From positions 1 to 52,090 of the forward strand of contig NZ_NRJH01000031.1 in NCBI RefSeq assembly GCF_003585925.1: DNA of 52,090 nucleotides, given 5' to 3'. This stretch comes from Psittacicella melopsittaci. Lineage in GTDB: Bacteria; Pseudomonadota; Gammaproteobacteria; Enterobacterales; Psittacicellaceae. This document shows positions 15,100 to 22,900 of the stretch, one piece after another. A model generated the notes under the pieces. It was not told where the DNA came from. It did no database searches and was given only the letters and a program-made list of their open reading frames with translations. The position numbers and the translations under genes were made by a program. How positions within the stretch are numbered: position 1 is the stretch's first letter; each line of letters starts with the position of its first letter.

Positions 15100-15116
15100 T
15101 AAGAGTGATTATCATT
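15100..15116 (-). promoter_or_regulatory. Fur-like element between yjdM and sdaA
   Basis: TAAGAGTGATTATCATT is nearly identical to the element at 12116-12132. On the minus strand it reads AATGATAATCACTCTTA, with a good left Fur half-site and a weaker right half. It could act on either divergent gene. Confidence 0.45.
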
Positions 15117-15173
15117 TAGTTACAGCTAAAAGTTCATTTGTGGCAAGGAGTAGTATCTCATGCTTGTAGATTT

Positions 15174-15182
15174 TGCTATAAT
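15174..15182 (+). promoter_or_regulatory. Extended -10 promoter of sdaA
   Basis: TGCTATAAT lies 44 bp ahead of the sdaA ATG. The leader is AT-rich and has no clear Shine-Dalgarno. Confidence 0.65.
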
Positions 15183-15226
15183 AACCGGATAAAAAAATAT
15201 CCCAATAAAAATAATTTTTTTTATTT

Positions 15227-16600
15227 ATGATTAGTATATTTGACATCTTTAAAATAGGCGTAGGACCTTCGTCTTCGCACACAGTTGGTCCTATGGTGGC
15301 GACCTATAAATTTATGCAAAAGTTGGTAGAAGAGCAAAAGCTTGCTAGTCTTGACCGCATAGAAATCGATATTTATGGTTCTTTATCTCTAACCGGAGCT
15401 GGGCACTTAACCGATGTGGCAGTAGTTATGGGCTTAATGGGCTACTTACCAGAAAATGTAGAAGTAGAACGCATTACCGAATACATGAATCTGGTTAAAT
15501 CGAGTAAAAAGCTCCCAGTGTGGTTAGGAGCCAAAGAAATTTCTTTTTGCTATGATAATGATTTAAACTTTCGTAAAGAATTTCTACCTCGCCACGAAAA
15601 TGCTCTAACGGTAAGAGCTTTTAGTCAAGGTCAAGTTATTGCCCAAGAAACCTATTATTCAATTGGTGGTGGCTTTGTGGTAACAGACAAAGACTTTGAG
15701 GCAAGCGATGATACGCAAGTTAAAGCTCCGTTTGATTATAAATCAGCCGAAGACCTACTCCGTCATACCGAAAATACGGGTTACTCGCTTTCGTATTTAG
15801 CACGTAAAAATGAGTTATCTTTACGCTCAGAGAGCGAACTAAAGCAATACTGTGCTCGCATTTGGCAAACTATGCAAGAATGTATGCAACGTGGCATGCT
15901 TACCGAAGGTTTATTACCTGGACCTCTTAAAGTACGTCGTCGTGCTCCTGGCTTACGTAAACTCCTTGAAGCAGATATTCTTAAAGAGCACTCAGATCCG
16001 CTTTATGCTATGGATTGGTTAAATCTCTATGCCTTTGCCGTAAATGAAGAAAATGCTGCTGGCGGTCGCGTAGTAACAGCTCCAACTAATGGGGCATGTG
16101 GTATAGTTCCTGCAGTTTTAGCTTATTATGGTAAATTCTACGGTCACTTAACCGATGATATAGTAGAACGTTATTTACTTGTATGTTCGCTCGTAGGTTC
16201 TCTCTATAAAATGAATGCTTCGATTTCAGGTGCCGAAGTAGGTTGTCAAGGCGAAGTGGGTGTAGCTTGTTCTATGGCCGCTGCAGGCTTTGCTGAAATC
16301 ATGGGCGGTTCACCTAAGCAAGTATTTATTGCTGCCGAAATTGCCATGGAGCATAATCTGGGTTTAACTTGTGATCCAGTAGCAGGGCAAGTACAAGTTC
16401 CTTGTATTGAACGTAATGCTATAGCTTCAACTAAAGCGGTTAACTCAGCCCGTATGGCTTTACGTCGTGTTAATGACCCAAGTGTTTCGCTTGATAAGGT
16501 TATCGAGACTATGTACGAAACGGGTAAAGATATGAACGCTAAATATCGTGAAACCTCAACGGGTGGTCTGGCGATTAAAGTAACTAATATTTGTGCTTAA
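15227..16600 (+). CDS. sdaA: L-serine ammonia-lyase (single-chain, 4Fe-4S)
   Basis: The enzyme deaminates L-serine to pyruvate and ammonia using a 4Fe-4S cluster. At 457 residues it has the usual single-chain length. The start [23 protein letters not shown] is the family signature of the N-terminal domain. Cysteines 340, 382 and 393 ([26 protein letters not shown]) correspond to the cluster ligands. The C-terminal C455 in NICA matches the tail cysteine that plugs the active site in the Legionella enzyme. The gene stands alone with its own promoter and terminator, with no serine transporter adjacent. Pyruvate supply from serine fits the host-associated lifestyle inferred from the rest of the window. 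Confidence 0.95.
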   Translation: MISIFDIFKIGVGPSSSHTVGPMVATYKFMQKLVEEQKLASLDRIEIDIYGSLSLTGAGHLTDVAVVMGLMGYLPENVEVERITEYMNLVKSSKKLPVWLGAKEISFCYDNDLNFRKEFLPRHENALTVRAFSQGQVIAQETYYSIGGGFVVTDKDFEASDDTQVKAPFDYKSAEDLLRHTENTGYSLSYLARKNELSLRSESELKQYCARIWQTMQECMQRGMLTEGLLPGPLKVRRRAPGLRKLLEADILKEHSDPLYAMDWLNLYAFAVNEENAAGGRVVTAPTNGACGIVPAVLAYYGKFYGHLTDDIVERYLLVCSLVGSLYKMNASISGAEVGCQGEVGVACSMAAAGFAEIMGGSPKQVFIAAEIAMEHNLGLTCDPVAGQVQVPCIERNAIASTKAVNSARMALRRVNDPSVSLDKVIETMYETGKDMNAKYRETSTGGLAIKVTNICA

Positions 16601-16629
16601 AACGAAGGGGATATCCCTTCGTTTTTTGC
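16600..16629 (+). terminator. Intrinsic terminator of sdaA
   Basis: AACGAAGGG pairs with CCCTTCGTT across a short GATAT loop, followed by six T residues directly after the stop codon. Confidence 0.92.
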
Positions 16630-16653
16630 TAAAGCAAACAAATTTCTTGCCTG

Positions 16654-16662
16654 TGGTATAAT
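16654..16662 (+). promoter_or_regulatory. Extended -10 promoter of bioB
   Basis: TGGTATAAT lies 105 bp ahead of the bioB start, giving a leader of about 100 nt. Confidence 0.65.
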
Positions 16663-16708
16663 GGGTACTTAATTTAGGACTAGAAAAAAAGAATTTTTTG
16701 ATTAACCT

Positions 16709-16739
16709 ATACTTGTCCAAGAAGTATTTTTTTGACAAG
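16709..16739 (+). promoter_or_regulatory. Possible attenuator in the bioB leader
   Basis: ATACTT (16709-16714) can pair with AAGTAT (16722-16727), directly followed by a T-run, which resembles a weak terminator. CTTGTC (16712-16717) can instead pair with GACAAG (16734-16739). The two structures exclude each other. The stems are short, so this is a weak prediction. No BirA operator is recognisable. Confidence 0.25.
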
Positions 16740-16767
16740 GGTGGTTCTGTGCAAGTGATAACAAATT

Positions 16768-17946
16768 ATGCAAAAACTCAAAATAACTAAATTAACTCCA
16801 CACAAACAAACTGACTACTGGACTGTGTGTGAAGTAGAAAAACTATTTGAAACTCCGTTTTTAGAGTTAGTTTTCGAGGCAGCTCGTATTCACCGCGAAA
16901 ACTTTAATCCCCAAGAAGTACAGCTTTCCACGCTTCTCTCGATTAAAACTGGGGGTTGTCCTGAAGATTGTACTTACTGTCCGCAGTCAGCTCGTTATCA
17001 TACAGGAGTAGAAAACGAAGCACTTTTAGCAAAAGAAGAAATAGTTGCTAAAGCTAAACTAGCTAAAGCTAAAGGGGCAACACGTTTTTGTATGGGAGCA
17101 GCATGGCGTGGACCAAAAGAAAGACACATGCCAATGTTACGTGAAGCTATTGCCGAAGTAAAAGCTTTAGGTATGGAAGTATGTGGTACTTTTGGTATTC
17201 TCGAAGAAGGTCAAGCTGAACAACTTAAAGAAGCTGGTCTAGACTACTATAACCACAACCTAGATACAGCTCCTGAGCATTACGAAAAAATTATTACCAC
17301 CCGTAAATTTGATGACCGTATTAATACTCTAGGTAAAGTAAGAGAGGCAGGCTTAAAAGTTTGCTGTGGCGGTATTATCGGTCTTAATGAAAGCCGTAAA
17401 GAGCGTGCAGGTTTATTAGCGAGTCTAGCAAACTTAGATCCGCAACCTGAGTCAGTACCAATTAACCAACTAGTAAAAGTTGAAGGTACGCCTCTTTTTG
17501 AAGCCGAAGATTTAGACTGGACAGAGTTTGTTCGTACTATTGCTATTGCTCGTATTCTCATGCCAAATTCGCATGTACGTTTATCAGCAGGAAGACAACA
17601 AATGCCTGAATCTATGCAGGCTATGTGTTTCTTAGCTGGGGCTAATAGTATTTTCTACGGTGAAAAACTCTTAACTACCTCTAACCCAGATAACAACTTT
17701 GACGCTCAATTACTTTACAAACTCGATATGAAACCTGAAGGTTCAGATCTTGATTTTGCGACAATTTTAGAACAGCAAGAACAAGAAATGACCGACTATA
17801 TTGCCGAACACGGTACGCAAGAGTTTCTTGAGCATAGCCACCCAGCTCACTTTGCTGGAGAACAAACTTCAGGTGGTTGTGGTTCAGGCTGTGGTTGTGT
17901 AAGTGATAAAAAAGATGATTCTGGAGTTGGCTACTACAAGGCTTAA
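16768..17946 (+). CDS. bioB: Biotin synthase with a cysteine-rich C-terminal tail
   Basis: BioB is a radical-SAM enzyme that inserts sulfur into dethiobiotin. The radical-SAM cluster motif CPEDCTYC gives C64, C68 and C71. Further family blocks are [51 protein letters not shown] and [12 protein letters not shown], which contains the arginine ligand of the 2Fe-2S cluster. E. coli BioB has 346 residues and this one 392. The extra C-terminal part ends in [10 protein letters not shown], with cysteines 371, 375 and 377, followed by a polar tail. The gene is alone: bioA, bioF, bioC and bioD are not nearby. The cell may therefore make only the last step here or keep the rest elsewhere. Confidence 0.95.
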   Translation: MQKLKITKLTPHKQTDYWTVCEVEKLFETPFLELVFEAARIHRENFNPQEVQLSTLLSIKTGGCPEDCTYCPQSARYHTGVENEALLAKEEIVAKAKLAKAKGATRFCMGAAWRGPKERHMPMLREAIAEVKALGMEVCGTFGILEEGQAEQLKEAGLDYYNHNLDTAPEHYEKIITTRKFDDRINTLGKVREAGLKVCCGGIIGLNESRKERAGLLASLANLDPQPESVPINQLVKVEGTPLFEAEDLDWTEFVRTIAIARILMPNSHVRLSAGRQQMPESMQAMCFLAGANSIFYGEKLLTTSNPDNNFDAQLLYKLDMKPEGSDLDFATILEQQEQEMTDYIAEHGTQEFLEHSHPAHFAGEQTSGGCGSGCGCVSDKKDDSGVGYYKA

Positions 17947-18004
17947 GCCTAGCTAACAAAAAAATCGAATTAAATAGTCAGTAAAAACTATACAATCTAA
18001 AAAA

Positions 18005-18064
18005 AGGCTCTTAAATAAAGAGCATAATAAAAAAGAGTGATCGTTTTGATCACTCTTTTTTTAT
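18005..18064. terminator. Convergent terminators after bioB and the MFS gene
   Basis: A strong stem AAAAAGAGTGATC (18030-18042) with GATCACTCTTTTT (18048-18060) has A- and T-runs on both sides and serves both directions. A weaker stem GCTCTT with AAGAGC lies at 18007-18023. Confidence 0.88.
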
Positions 18065-18079
18065 ATGTAAATTGAAAGA

Positions 18080-19438
18080 TTAATGAGCAGCTTGCGAAGC
18101 CTTGTCCTCATCAATACCCCATACTTTTTGGTAAACAAGGTTGATTATCCCTGCTGTTAAAGCAGCTACGCCAATTAAAGCAACTAAAGTTAACCCACCA
18201 AGACGTGGTAATTGCGTAATTGGAGCAAGGATAATTCCTGAAAGAATTAGCATAGTTGAGAGAAGAAGTGCTAAGGCAGTACCTGTAATGTGCTCATAAC
18301 GCATGAGGTAAACCGAATGCATGGTTCCGTTTAAAGCCCCAAAGAAAAAGCCATTGATCGCAAGGCTAATAACCAGCAGATGATGGCTAATTAAACCTGT
18401 GCTAATAAGAAATACGTTAAAGGCAACGCTTACAATTAAGAGTAGGGAAAACACTTTCCAAACGGTGTTAATTGCAACTTGTTTACGTACTAGTTGTTGG
18501 TTTACGATCATCCCCGCAATAAGGAAAGCAATACTTACTCCTAATAGGATCGAACTTGTAGTTGGATCTATATTGTAATCCACAATTAGAACTGCTGGTA
18601 ATAATGTTGGAATGGCAATCCCTGCAATTTCTAAAGCAGTAATGGCAATAATTAATGCCACTGACGGTGGATTTTTAAGAATGCTTAAGTAGTTACGCAG
18701 AATACGTACCGTATGGAAAGGTTGTTTTTTCTCAGGATCAATAGTTTCAGGAACTGATCTTAAAAAAGCTAAAAACGCAACTAAAAGTAAAACCGAGATC
18801 ACATGGTAAATACCTTGCCATGGAATAAATTTAAGCATTAAACTACCAATTAGAGGCGCTAATGCTGGACCAAACATAAATAAAGTTGTAAGGTAAGCAT
18901 TATAAACAATGAACTCACGTGGAGAGTAGATGTCTTTTAATACTACCGAAGGGATTACCCCTAAGCCTACGTAAATAATACCTTGTACTATGCGCATGCC
19001 TAAGAAAGCTTCATAGCTAGTAACACTAACAATAATAAAGTTACTTACTATAGCCGCAACTATAAGCCCACTTAAAACAGACTTACGCCCAAAGCGGTCA
19101 ATTACTGGTCCCCAAATTACTTGCCCAATTCCTAGACCTATGACAAAATAAGGAATTACGGCTTGAATTTGTTCTACGCTTACAGCAAAGAAGTCTTTAA
19201 GTGTTACTATAGCAGGAATTAAAGCGTCATTACTTACAGGTGCCGATACGGCAATGATTCCCAGAATTAGTAAGAGAATAATTTTACTCCCAAGTTTCTT
19301 CTGGAGTTGGATTTGGTGAGGCGAAACATAATCTACTCCACCATAGGTTGGTGACGCTTGCCCAATAGGTTGTTGGTCTAAAGTTGTATCTTGATGTTGT
19401 TTGTTTAGAGTGTGTTGTTTAAATCTATAAAGTTTCAT
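18080..19438 (-). CDS. MFS transporter, Bcr/CflA-type drug exporter
   Basis: The 452-residue protein has 12 predicted membrane segments. Motif A between TM2 and TM3 reads GPVIDRFGRKSVL, and TM1 has the DHA1-type SAPVSNDALIPAIVTLKDFF. These features, together with the GALNGTMHSVYLMRYEHITGTALALL segment of the second half, point to the DHA1 Bcr/CflA/CmlA group of multidrug or substrate exporters. A hydrophilic N-terminal stretch of about 50 residues precedes TM1, longer than usual. TATAAT (minus strand, 19445-19450) ends only six bases ahead of the ATG, so the message could be leaderless. No Shine-Dalgarno is present. The substrate is unknown. Confidence 0.87.
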   Translation of the reverse strand: MKLYRFKQHTLNKQHQDTTLDQQPIGQASPTYGGVDYVSPHQIQLQKKLGSKIILLLILGIIAVSAPVSNDALIPAIVTLKDFFAVSVEQIQAVIPYFVIGLGIGQVIWGPVIDRFGRKSVLSGLIVAAIVSNFIIVSVTSYEAFLGMRIVQGIIYVGLGVIPSVVLKDIYSPREFIVYNAYLTTLFMFGPALAPLIGSLMLKFIPWQGIYHVISVLLLVAFLAFLRSVPETIDPEKKQPFHTVRILRNYLSILKNPPSVALIIAITALEIAGIAIPTLLPAVLIVDYNIDPTTSSILLGVSIAFLIAGMIVNQQLVRKQVAINTVWKVFSLLLIVSVAFNVFLISTGLISHHLLVISLAINGFFFGALNGTMHSVYLMRYEHITGTALALLLSTMLILSGIILAPITQLPRLGGLTLVALIGVAALTAGIINLVYQKVWGIDEDKASQAAH

Positions 19439-19649
19439 AATGAAATTATATATTTAATTGTGGAGTCACTTTTGGCTGACCGTGCCTTTTTTACCAATTT
19501 ATTGCTAAGGCAATTAAATTTAATACAGTGTGGCATATTGTACTAGAAAAACTGGCAATTTGCAAAAGTAAGTTCTTAAGAATAAGCTGAGACTATATAA
19601 GGTTCGGATAATCCTAATAAATCTTGAGATAAATCCCTTAAGTAAATGT

Positions 19650-19910
19650 AGGGGTATAGCGAAAAAAAGAAAAAAGAACAAGCAAGAATAAAGATAAAAA
19701 AATAGGAAAAAAGAGAGGAAAAAAGAGGGAAAAAAAAGGAGAAAGCAAGAGGAAAAAAGAAGGAAAAAGAAGAAAGTAAGAGGAAAAAAAGAGGAAGAAA
19801 AAGAAGAAAGCAAAAAGAGAAAAGCAAGAAGAAAAAAATGATAAAGCAAAAAAGAAAGCAAGAAGAAAAAAATGCTAAAGCTCCAAAGAAAAAAATGATA
19901 AAGCTTAAAT
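19650..19910. repeat. Purine-rich imperfect repeat tract
   Basis: About 260 bp of the + strand is mostly A and G, with recurring short units such as GAGGAAAAAAG, AAGCAAGAAGAAAAAAATG and GATAAAGC. On the strand that continues the upstream gene's transcript (minus) it is a C/T tract. It begins directly beyond the YagU terminator at 19912-19937. Confidence 0.85.
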
Positions 19911-19911
19911 A

Positions 19912-19937
19912 ACAAAAAAGGAGGCCGTCAGACCTCC
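19912..19937 (-). terminator. Intrinsic terminator of the second YagU-like gene
   Basis: On the minus strand GGAGG and CCTCC pair across an 8-base loop and are followed by TTTTTTG. Confidence 0.85.
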
Positions 19938-19960
19938 AGATTTGTGTTTTGTTGTTATAA

Positions 19961-20482
19961 CTAACTTGGCATATCCTCAGCGTTTTTATAGCCAGTAGCA
20001 CCTTCACGCATATAAGCACGGAACACTTCAATAGTCCAGATCCATAAGAAAGTACCACCTAACTCAGATAAAAAGCCAGGGATAGAGAACTCACGTGGAA
20101 GACCTAACATAGGTAAAACCACATAGTGAGCACTTAAAGCGGCAATATAACCGTATACTGCACCTTTAAGAAGTCTTACTTTAGGAAGAACTTCAGCTAA
20201 AAGGCAGTAGATTTCAGCCATTACAATAGAGAATACTAAGTGAGTTAAGGTCGCTGCCCAGTTACCAGTTACACCTAGAATAGTGTAAGTTTTTGTTGAA
20301 ACATCAACACCAAATACTTCTAAGAATAATACTGGTGGTGGAACATCATGTACACCACGAGGCGGGAAAGTAGATTCCCATCCATCTTTAACGAATGCGG
20401 ATAAAATACCTGCAACAATCGCAATTACAAACATTAAAAGAAAGCGACGTTGACTAGGTTTTGTCATTTGAAATAAATTCAT
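19961..20482 (-). CDS. YagU-family inner-membrane protein (DUF1440), paralogue 2
   Basis: The 173-residue product resembles E. coli YagU. The start is MNLFQMTKPSQRRFLLMFVIAIVAGILSAFVK, the middle is HLVFSIVMAEIYCLLAEVLPKVRLLKGAVYGY, and the end is LGGTFLWIWTIEVFRAYMR. Three to four membrane segments are predicted. YagU has been linked to acid survival in E. coli, but its molecular role is unknown. AAGG lies ahead of the ATG. The gene directly upstream in the same orientation (20928-21452) is a close paralogue. Each has its own terminator, so they are likely expressed separately. Confidence 0.83.
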   Translation of the reverse strand: MNLFQMTKPSQRRFLLMFVIAIVAGILSAFVKDGWESTFPPRGVHDVPPPVLFLEVFGVDVSTKTYTILGVTGNWAATLTHLVFSIVMAEIYCLLAEVLPKVRLLKGAVYGYIAALSAHYVVLPMLGLPREFSIPGFLSELGGTFLWIWTIEVFRAYMREGATGYKNAEDMPS

Positions 20483-20927
20483 AAATAACCTTCTTAGACT
20501 TCTCTAAAATTTTTTTAATTAGCAAAAAGACGCTTTATTGTAGTATTTTTGGGGAGAAAAAAGCAAGAGTGAGATTGTACTTTAGCTATCTCTAAATAGA
20601 TTTTTCTTTGATATTGTCGGGGTTGAAGTGAAAAGAAAAATTTTTATTCTTGAGTAAAAAGTGTAAGATTTTGTCGATAAACTCAAGATAAAAAAAGGAA
20701 CCCTAAAGGGCTCCTAAAAATAATAGACTTAATAAATATGAATCGTTTTTTACTATGTTAAATAATTAACCTATATTGGTTTTTTAAAGTGTGACTATGG
20801 TTTATTTATTTTTGTGGTAAGTTTTTTTATGTTTTGTAAGACTAACTTTAAGCCTGAATTAAAGTATTACCCCAAATAACCAAGTTTACTTTTAGTTTTT
20901 GACCGAGAAAAGCAACGCGTTTACTTG
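20483..20927 (-). other. Spacer between the two YagU-like genes
   Basis: The 445 bp hold no visible gene. A terminator at 20686-20715 lies about 210 bp beyond the stop of the upstream paralogue. The rest is AT-rich sequence with no further structure that I can support. Confidence 0.5.
20686..20715 (-). terminator. Intrinsic terminator of the first YagU-like gene
   Basis: AGGAACCCT (20696-20704) and AGGGCTCCT (20707-20715) pair with one mismatch. The minus strand continues with seven T residues. Confidence 0.8.
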
Positions 20928-21452
20928 TTAATTTGGCATATCTTCAGCGTTAGCGTAACCTGTAGCTCCTTGACGAAGGTAAGCACGAAGTACTTCAAGA
21001 ATCCAACCAAATAGAGTTGCCCCAATTAATTCAGAGATTAAACCTGTAACTGTAAATTGGTAAGGAATGCTTAAAATTGGGAATACAAGGTAGTGAGCTG
21101 CTAGACCTGAAATCCAACCATAAGCTATACCTTTAGCCATTCTAATTTTTGGGAAGATTTCAGCAAGAATTACATAAACTTCAGCTAAGACAATAGAAAA
21201 GCCAATGTGAGTACCTAGGATAACCCAGTTTACATTGTTACCTAAAACCGTATAGGTTTTACCAGCAAATTCTATACCAAATACTTTTAAAAAGCTTAAC
21301 AGAGCTGGAGTTTCACCTGCAACTTGCATTGGCATTAATTGTGTCCAGCCCCCTTTTACAAAGGCTGCAATTATCCCTACAAAGATTGCAATGAAAAATG
21401 CTAAAAGATAACGACGTTGTGATTTTTTTGTTTGAATAAATAAGTTGTTCAT
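20928..21452 (-). CDS. YagU-family inner-membrane protein (DUF1440), paralogue 1
   Basis: The start at 21452 (MNNLFIQTKKSQRRYLLAF) is chosen because it aligns with the start of the other copy. An ATG 19 codons upstream would add a non-homologous AT-rich stretch. The 174-residue product shares KKSQRRYLLAFFIAIFVGIIAAFVKGGW, HIGFSIVLAEVYVILAEIFPKIRMAKGIAYGWISG and the C-terminal GATGYANAEDMP, nearly identical to GATGYKNAEDMP in the paralogue. It is probably an inner-membrane protein with three to four helices and unknown function. No clear Shine-Dalgarno is seen. Confidence 0.82.
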   Translation of the reverse strand: MNNLFIQTKKSQRRYLLAFFIAIFVGIIAAFVKGGWTQLMPMQVAGETPALLSFLKVFGIEFAGKTYTVLGNNVNWVILGTHIGFSIVLAEVYVILAEIFPKIRMAKGIAYGWISGLAAHYLVFPILSIPYQFTVTGLISELIGATLFGWILEVLRAYLRQGATGYANAEDMPN

Positions 21453-21765
21453 AGTGTTTTTTCTTGTGTTGTTTGAAATAAAAAAGAAATGATTATTAAG
21501 TTGTTGCAATGATTATATAACTTATTTTTAGAAAAAAAAGAGGCTTGCAAATCTTACCAAATGGTAAGTTTTGCCATTACCAATGGGTTACTTATATGGC
21601 TTTTTCTAGATTGAAACGATAGACACTAAAATTAAAAAAATTTTAATAACCTTAGAAAAGTGTGTGAGAATTAATCGGATTTTTAGAGAGAAATAAATAA
21701 AAGACTCCCTCATTAATACTCCGCAAAAATAATTTCATTAATAAAACGAAAAGCCCGCCCCCACT

Positions 21766-21827
21766 CAAAAAAACCAAACAAAAAAACCAAACAAAAAAAC
21801 CAAACAAAAAAACCAAACAAAAAAACC
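21766..21827. repeat. 13-bp tandem repeat, about five copies
   Basis: Copies of CAAAAAAACCAAA start at 21766, 21779, 21792, 21805 and 21818, the last one truncated. The + strand has only A and C. Two more partial copies occur near 21950-21968. Confidence 0.93.
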
Positions 21828-21829
21828 AG

Positions 21830-21950
21830 TTAATTATTAAAATTAGTGATCAACTAAAATTCAGACATAAAAAAAACGGCTTTCCTGTGATATCTAATGA
21901 TTAATTATTTTAATTAGTGCTCAACTAAAATCCAAACAAAAAAAGCACAA
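21830..21950. repeat. Direct duplication of about 48 bp
   Basis: A segment with TTAATTATTAAAATTAGTG, then ATCAACTAAAAT, starts near 21830. It recurs near 21902 with a few changes (TTAATTATTTTAATTAGTG, then CTCAACTAAAAT). Each copy is followed by a C/A-rich run. Confidence 0.8.
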
Positions 21951-21961
21951 AAAAACCAAAC

Positions 21962-21995
21962 AAAAAAAATACCCCAAGAACCTAAGTCCTTGGGG
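21962..21995 (-). terminator. Intrinsic terminator of cmoA
   Basis: CCCCAAG (21972-21978) pairs with CTTGGGG (21989-21995). The minus strand continues with TATTTTTTTG. Confidence 0.9.
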
Positions 21996-22003
21996 AAATA
22001 AAT

Positions 22004-22750
22004 CTAAGCTTGCGGTTTAAAAGCAAGAATTGAACAGAAGTTAAAACCTAATTGCCAGATAACTGCTTTAAAGCCAATTTGCTCTAAGCGAGCTAAATGC
22101 TCAGGCAAGGTGTCGAGAATCATAATATTTTCAATGGCATTACGCTTACGTTCAATTTCTAATTGCGAGTAACCATTTTTTGCTTTAAAATCCCAGTGCA
22201 ACTGACAAATTTGTTCTTCGGCAAGGGGATCTGGGTTAATGAATTTTTCAGAAAGCATTAACACCCCACCTGGGTTTAAGCCAGCATAAATACGCTCTAA
22301 TTGGGCATAGCGTTCTGCAGGTTTAAAAAACTGCAGGACAAAGTTCATAATAACCAAGCTAGCATTAGTAATAGTTACATTTTCAATATTGTCTAAAAGA
22401 AAATGGGTAGGATAGTTACTTTGATAGCCTGCAAGTTTTAGTTTAGCTCTTTGGATCATAGCTTCGCTATTGTCCACAGCGTAAAAGTTAACGCCTTGTG
22501 GTACCTCACCTTGTTTAAGCGGGAGGCTTTGACGTACAGCAAAAGTCATGGCACCCAGAGAGCAACCCAGATCATACACATTAGTTTGATCTTGAATATA
22601 GCGATGTCCGAGAAGAGGAATATTTTCGAGAATCGCATTATAAATTGGTACTGAGCGTTGGATCATGTCGGGAAAAACTTCCGCTACTAGATCATTAAAT
22701 TGGAAGTCACCAGGAATATCTTGCTCAGCGTAAATGTTATCTTTTGTCAT
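22004..22750 (-). CDS. cmoA: Carboxy-S-adenosyl-L-methionine synthase CmoA
   Basis: CmoA makes carboxy-SAM from SAM and prephenate; CmoB then uses it to form cmo5U34 in tRNA anticodons. The start at 22750 (MTKDNIYAEQDIPGDFQFND) is chosen because this is the conserved family N-terminus. It gives 248 residues against 247 in E. coli, and the open frame upstream is not homologous. Seen motifs are VAEVFPDMIQRSVPIYNAIL, the SAM motif VYDLGCSLGAMTFAVR, and LNPGGVLMLSEKF. cmoB is not in this window. The gene is divergent from aspS, so the 150-bp gap holds both promoters. Confidence 0.95.
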   Translation of the reverse strand: MTKDNIYAEQDIPGDFQFNDLVAEVFPDMIQRSVPIYNAILENIPLLGHRYIQDQTNVYDLGCSLGAMTFAVRQSLPLKQGEVPQGVNFYAVDNSEAMIQRAKLKLAGYQSNYPTHFLLDNIENVTITNASLVIMNFVLQFFKPAERYAQLERIYAGLNPGGVLMLSEKFINPDPLAEEQICQLHWDFKAKNGYSQLEIERKRNAIENIMILDTLPEHLARLEQIGFKAVIWQLGFNFCSILAFKPQA

Positions 22751-22827
22751 AATTTTTCTAAATTTACTGCAACATATTATTATAGCACAGGTTGACAAAG
22801 TAGCTAACTGAGAAAAATGCCCACTTG

Positions 22828-22836
22828 TGGTATAAT
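22828..22836 (+). promoter_or_regulatory. Extended -10 promoter of aspS
   Basis: TGGTATAAT lies 64 bp ahead of the aspS ATG, in the gap between divergent cmoA and aspS. Confidence 0.7.
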
Positions 22837-22900
22837 TGTAGCAGACATTTTTTTCCGAGAAAAAAATCCTAAAGAATTTCAAATATTAAGGTAGGCTATA

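Larger units (their letters stand above)
19439..19960. other. Gene-free spacer upstream of the MFS gene
   Basis: No believable gene is present. Bases from about 19650 to 19910 form a purine tract on the + strand, described separately. Long apparent reading frames on the minus strand across it encode only Phe/Leu/Ser low-complexity sequence and are rejected. Confidence 0.7.
21453..22003. other. Gene-free, repeat-filled spacer
   Basis: The 550 bp between the YagU-like gene and cmoA contain no gene. The right half is made almost wholly of short repeats (separate entries). The left half has an isolated CAAATGGTAAG stretch near 21558 but no feature that I can name. Confidence 0.6.

Noticed and set aside
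19520..20058. Two long overlapping minus-strand open frames rich in Phe, Leu and Ser
   Set aside because: They cross the purine tract and the end of a YagU-like gene, and the translation is pure low-complexity sequence caused by the C/T-rich strand. No start signals support them.
22751..22882. Extended N-terminus for CmoA
   Set aside because: The extra 44 residues have no counterpart in the family and run through the divergent promoter region. The ATG at 22750 gives the expected length.
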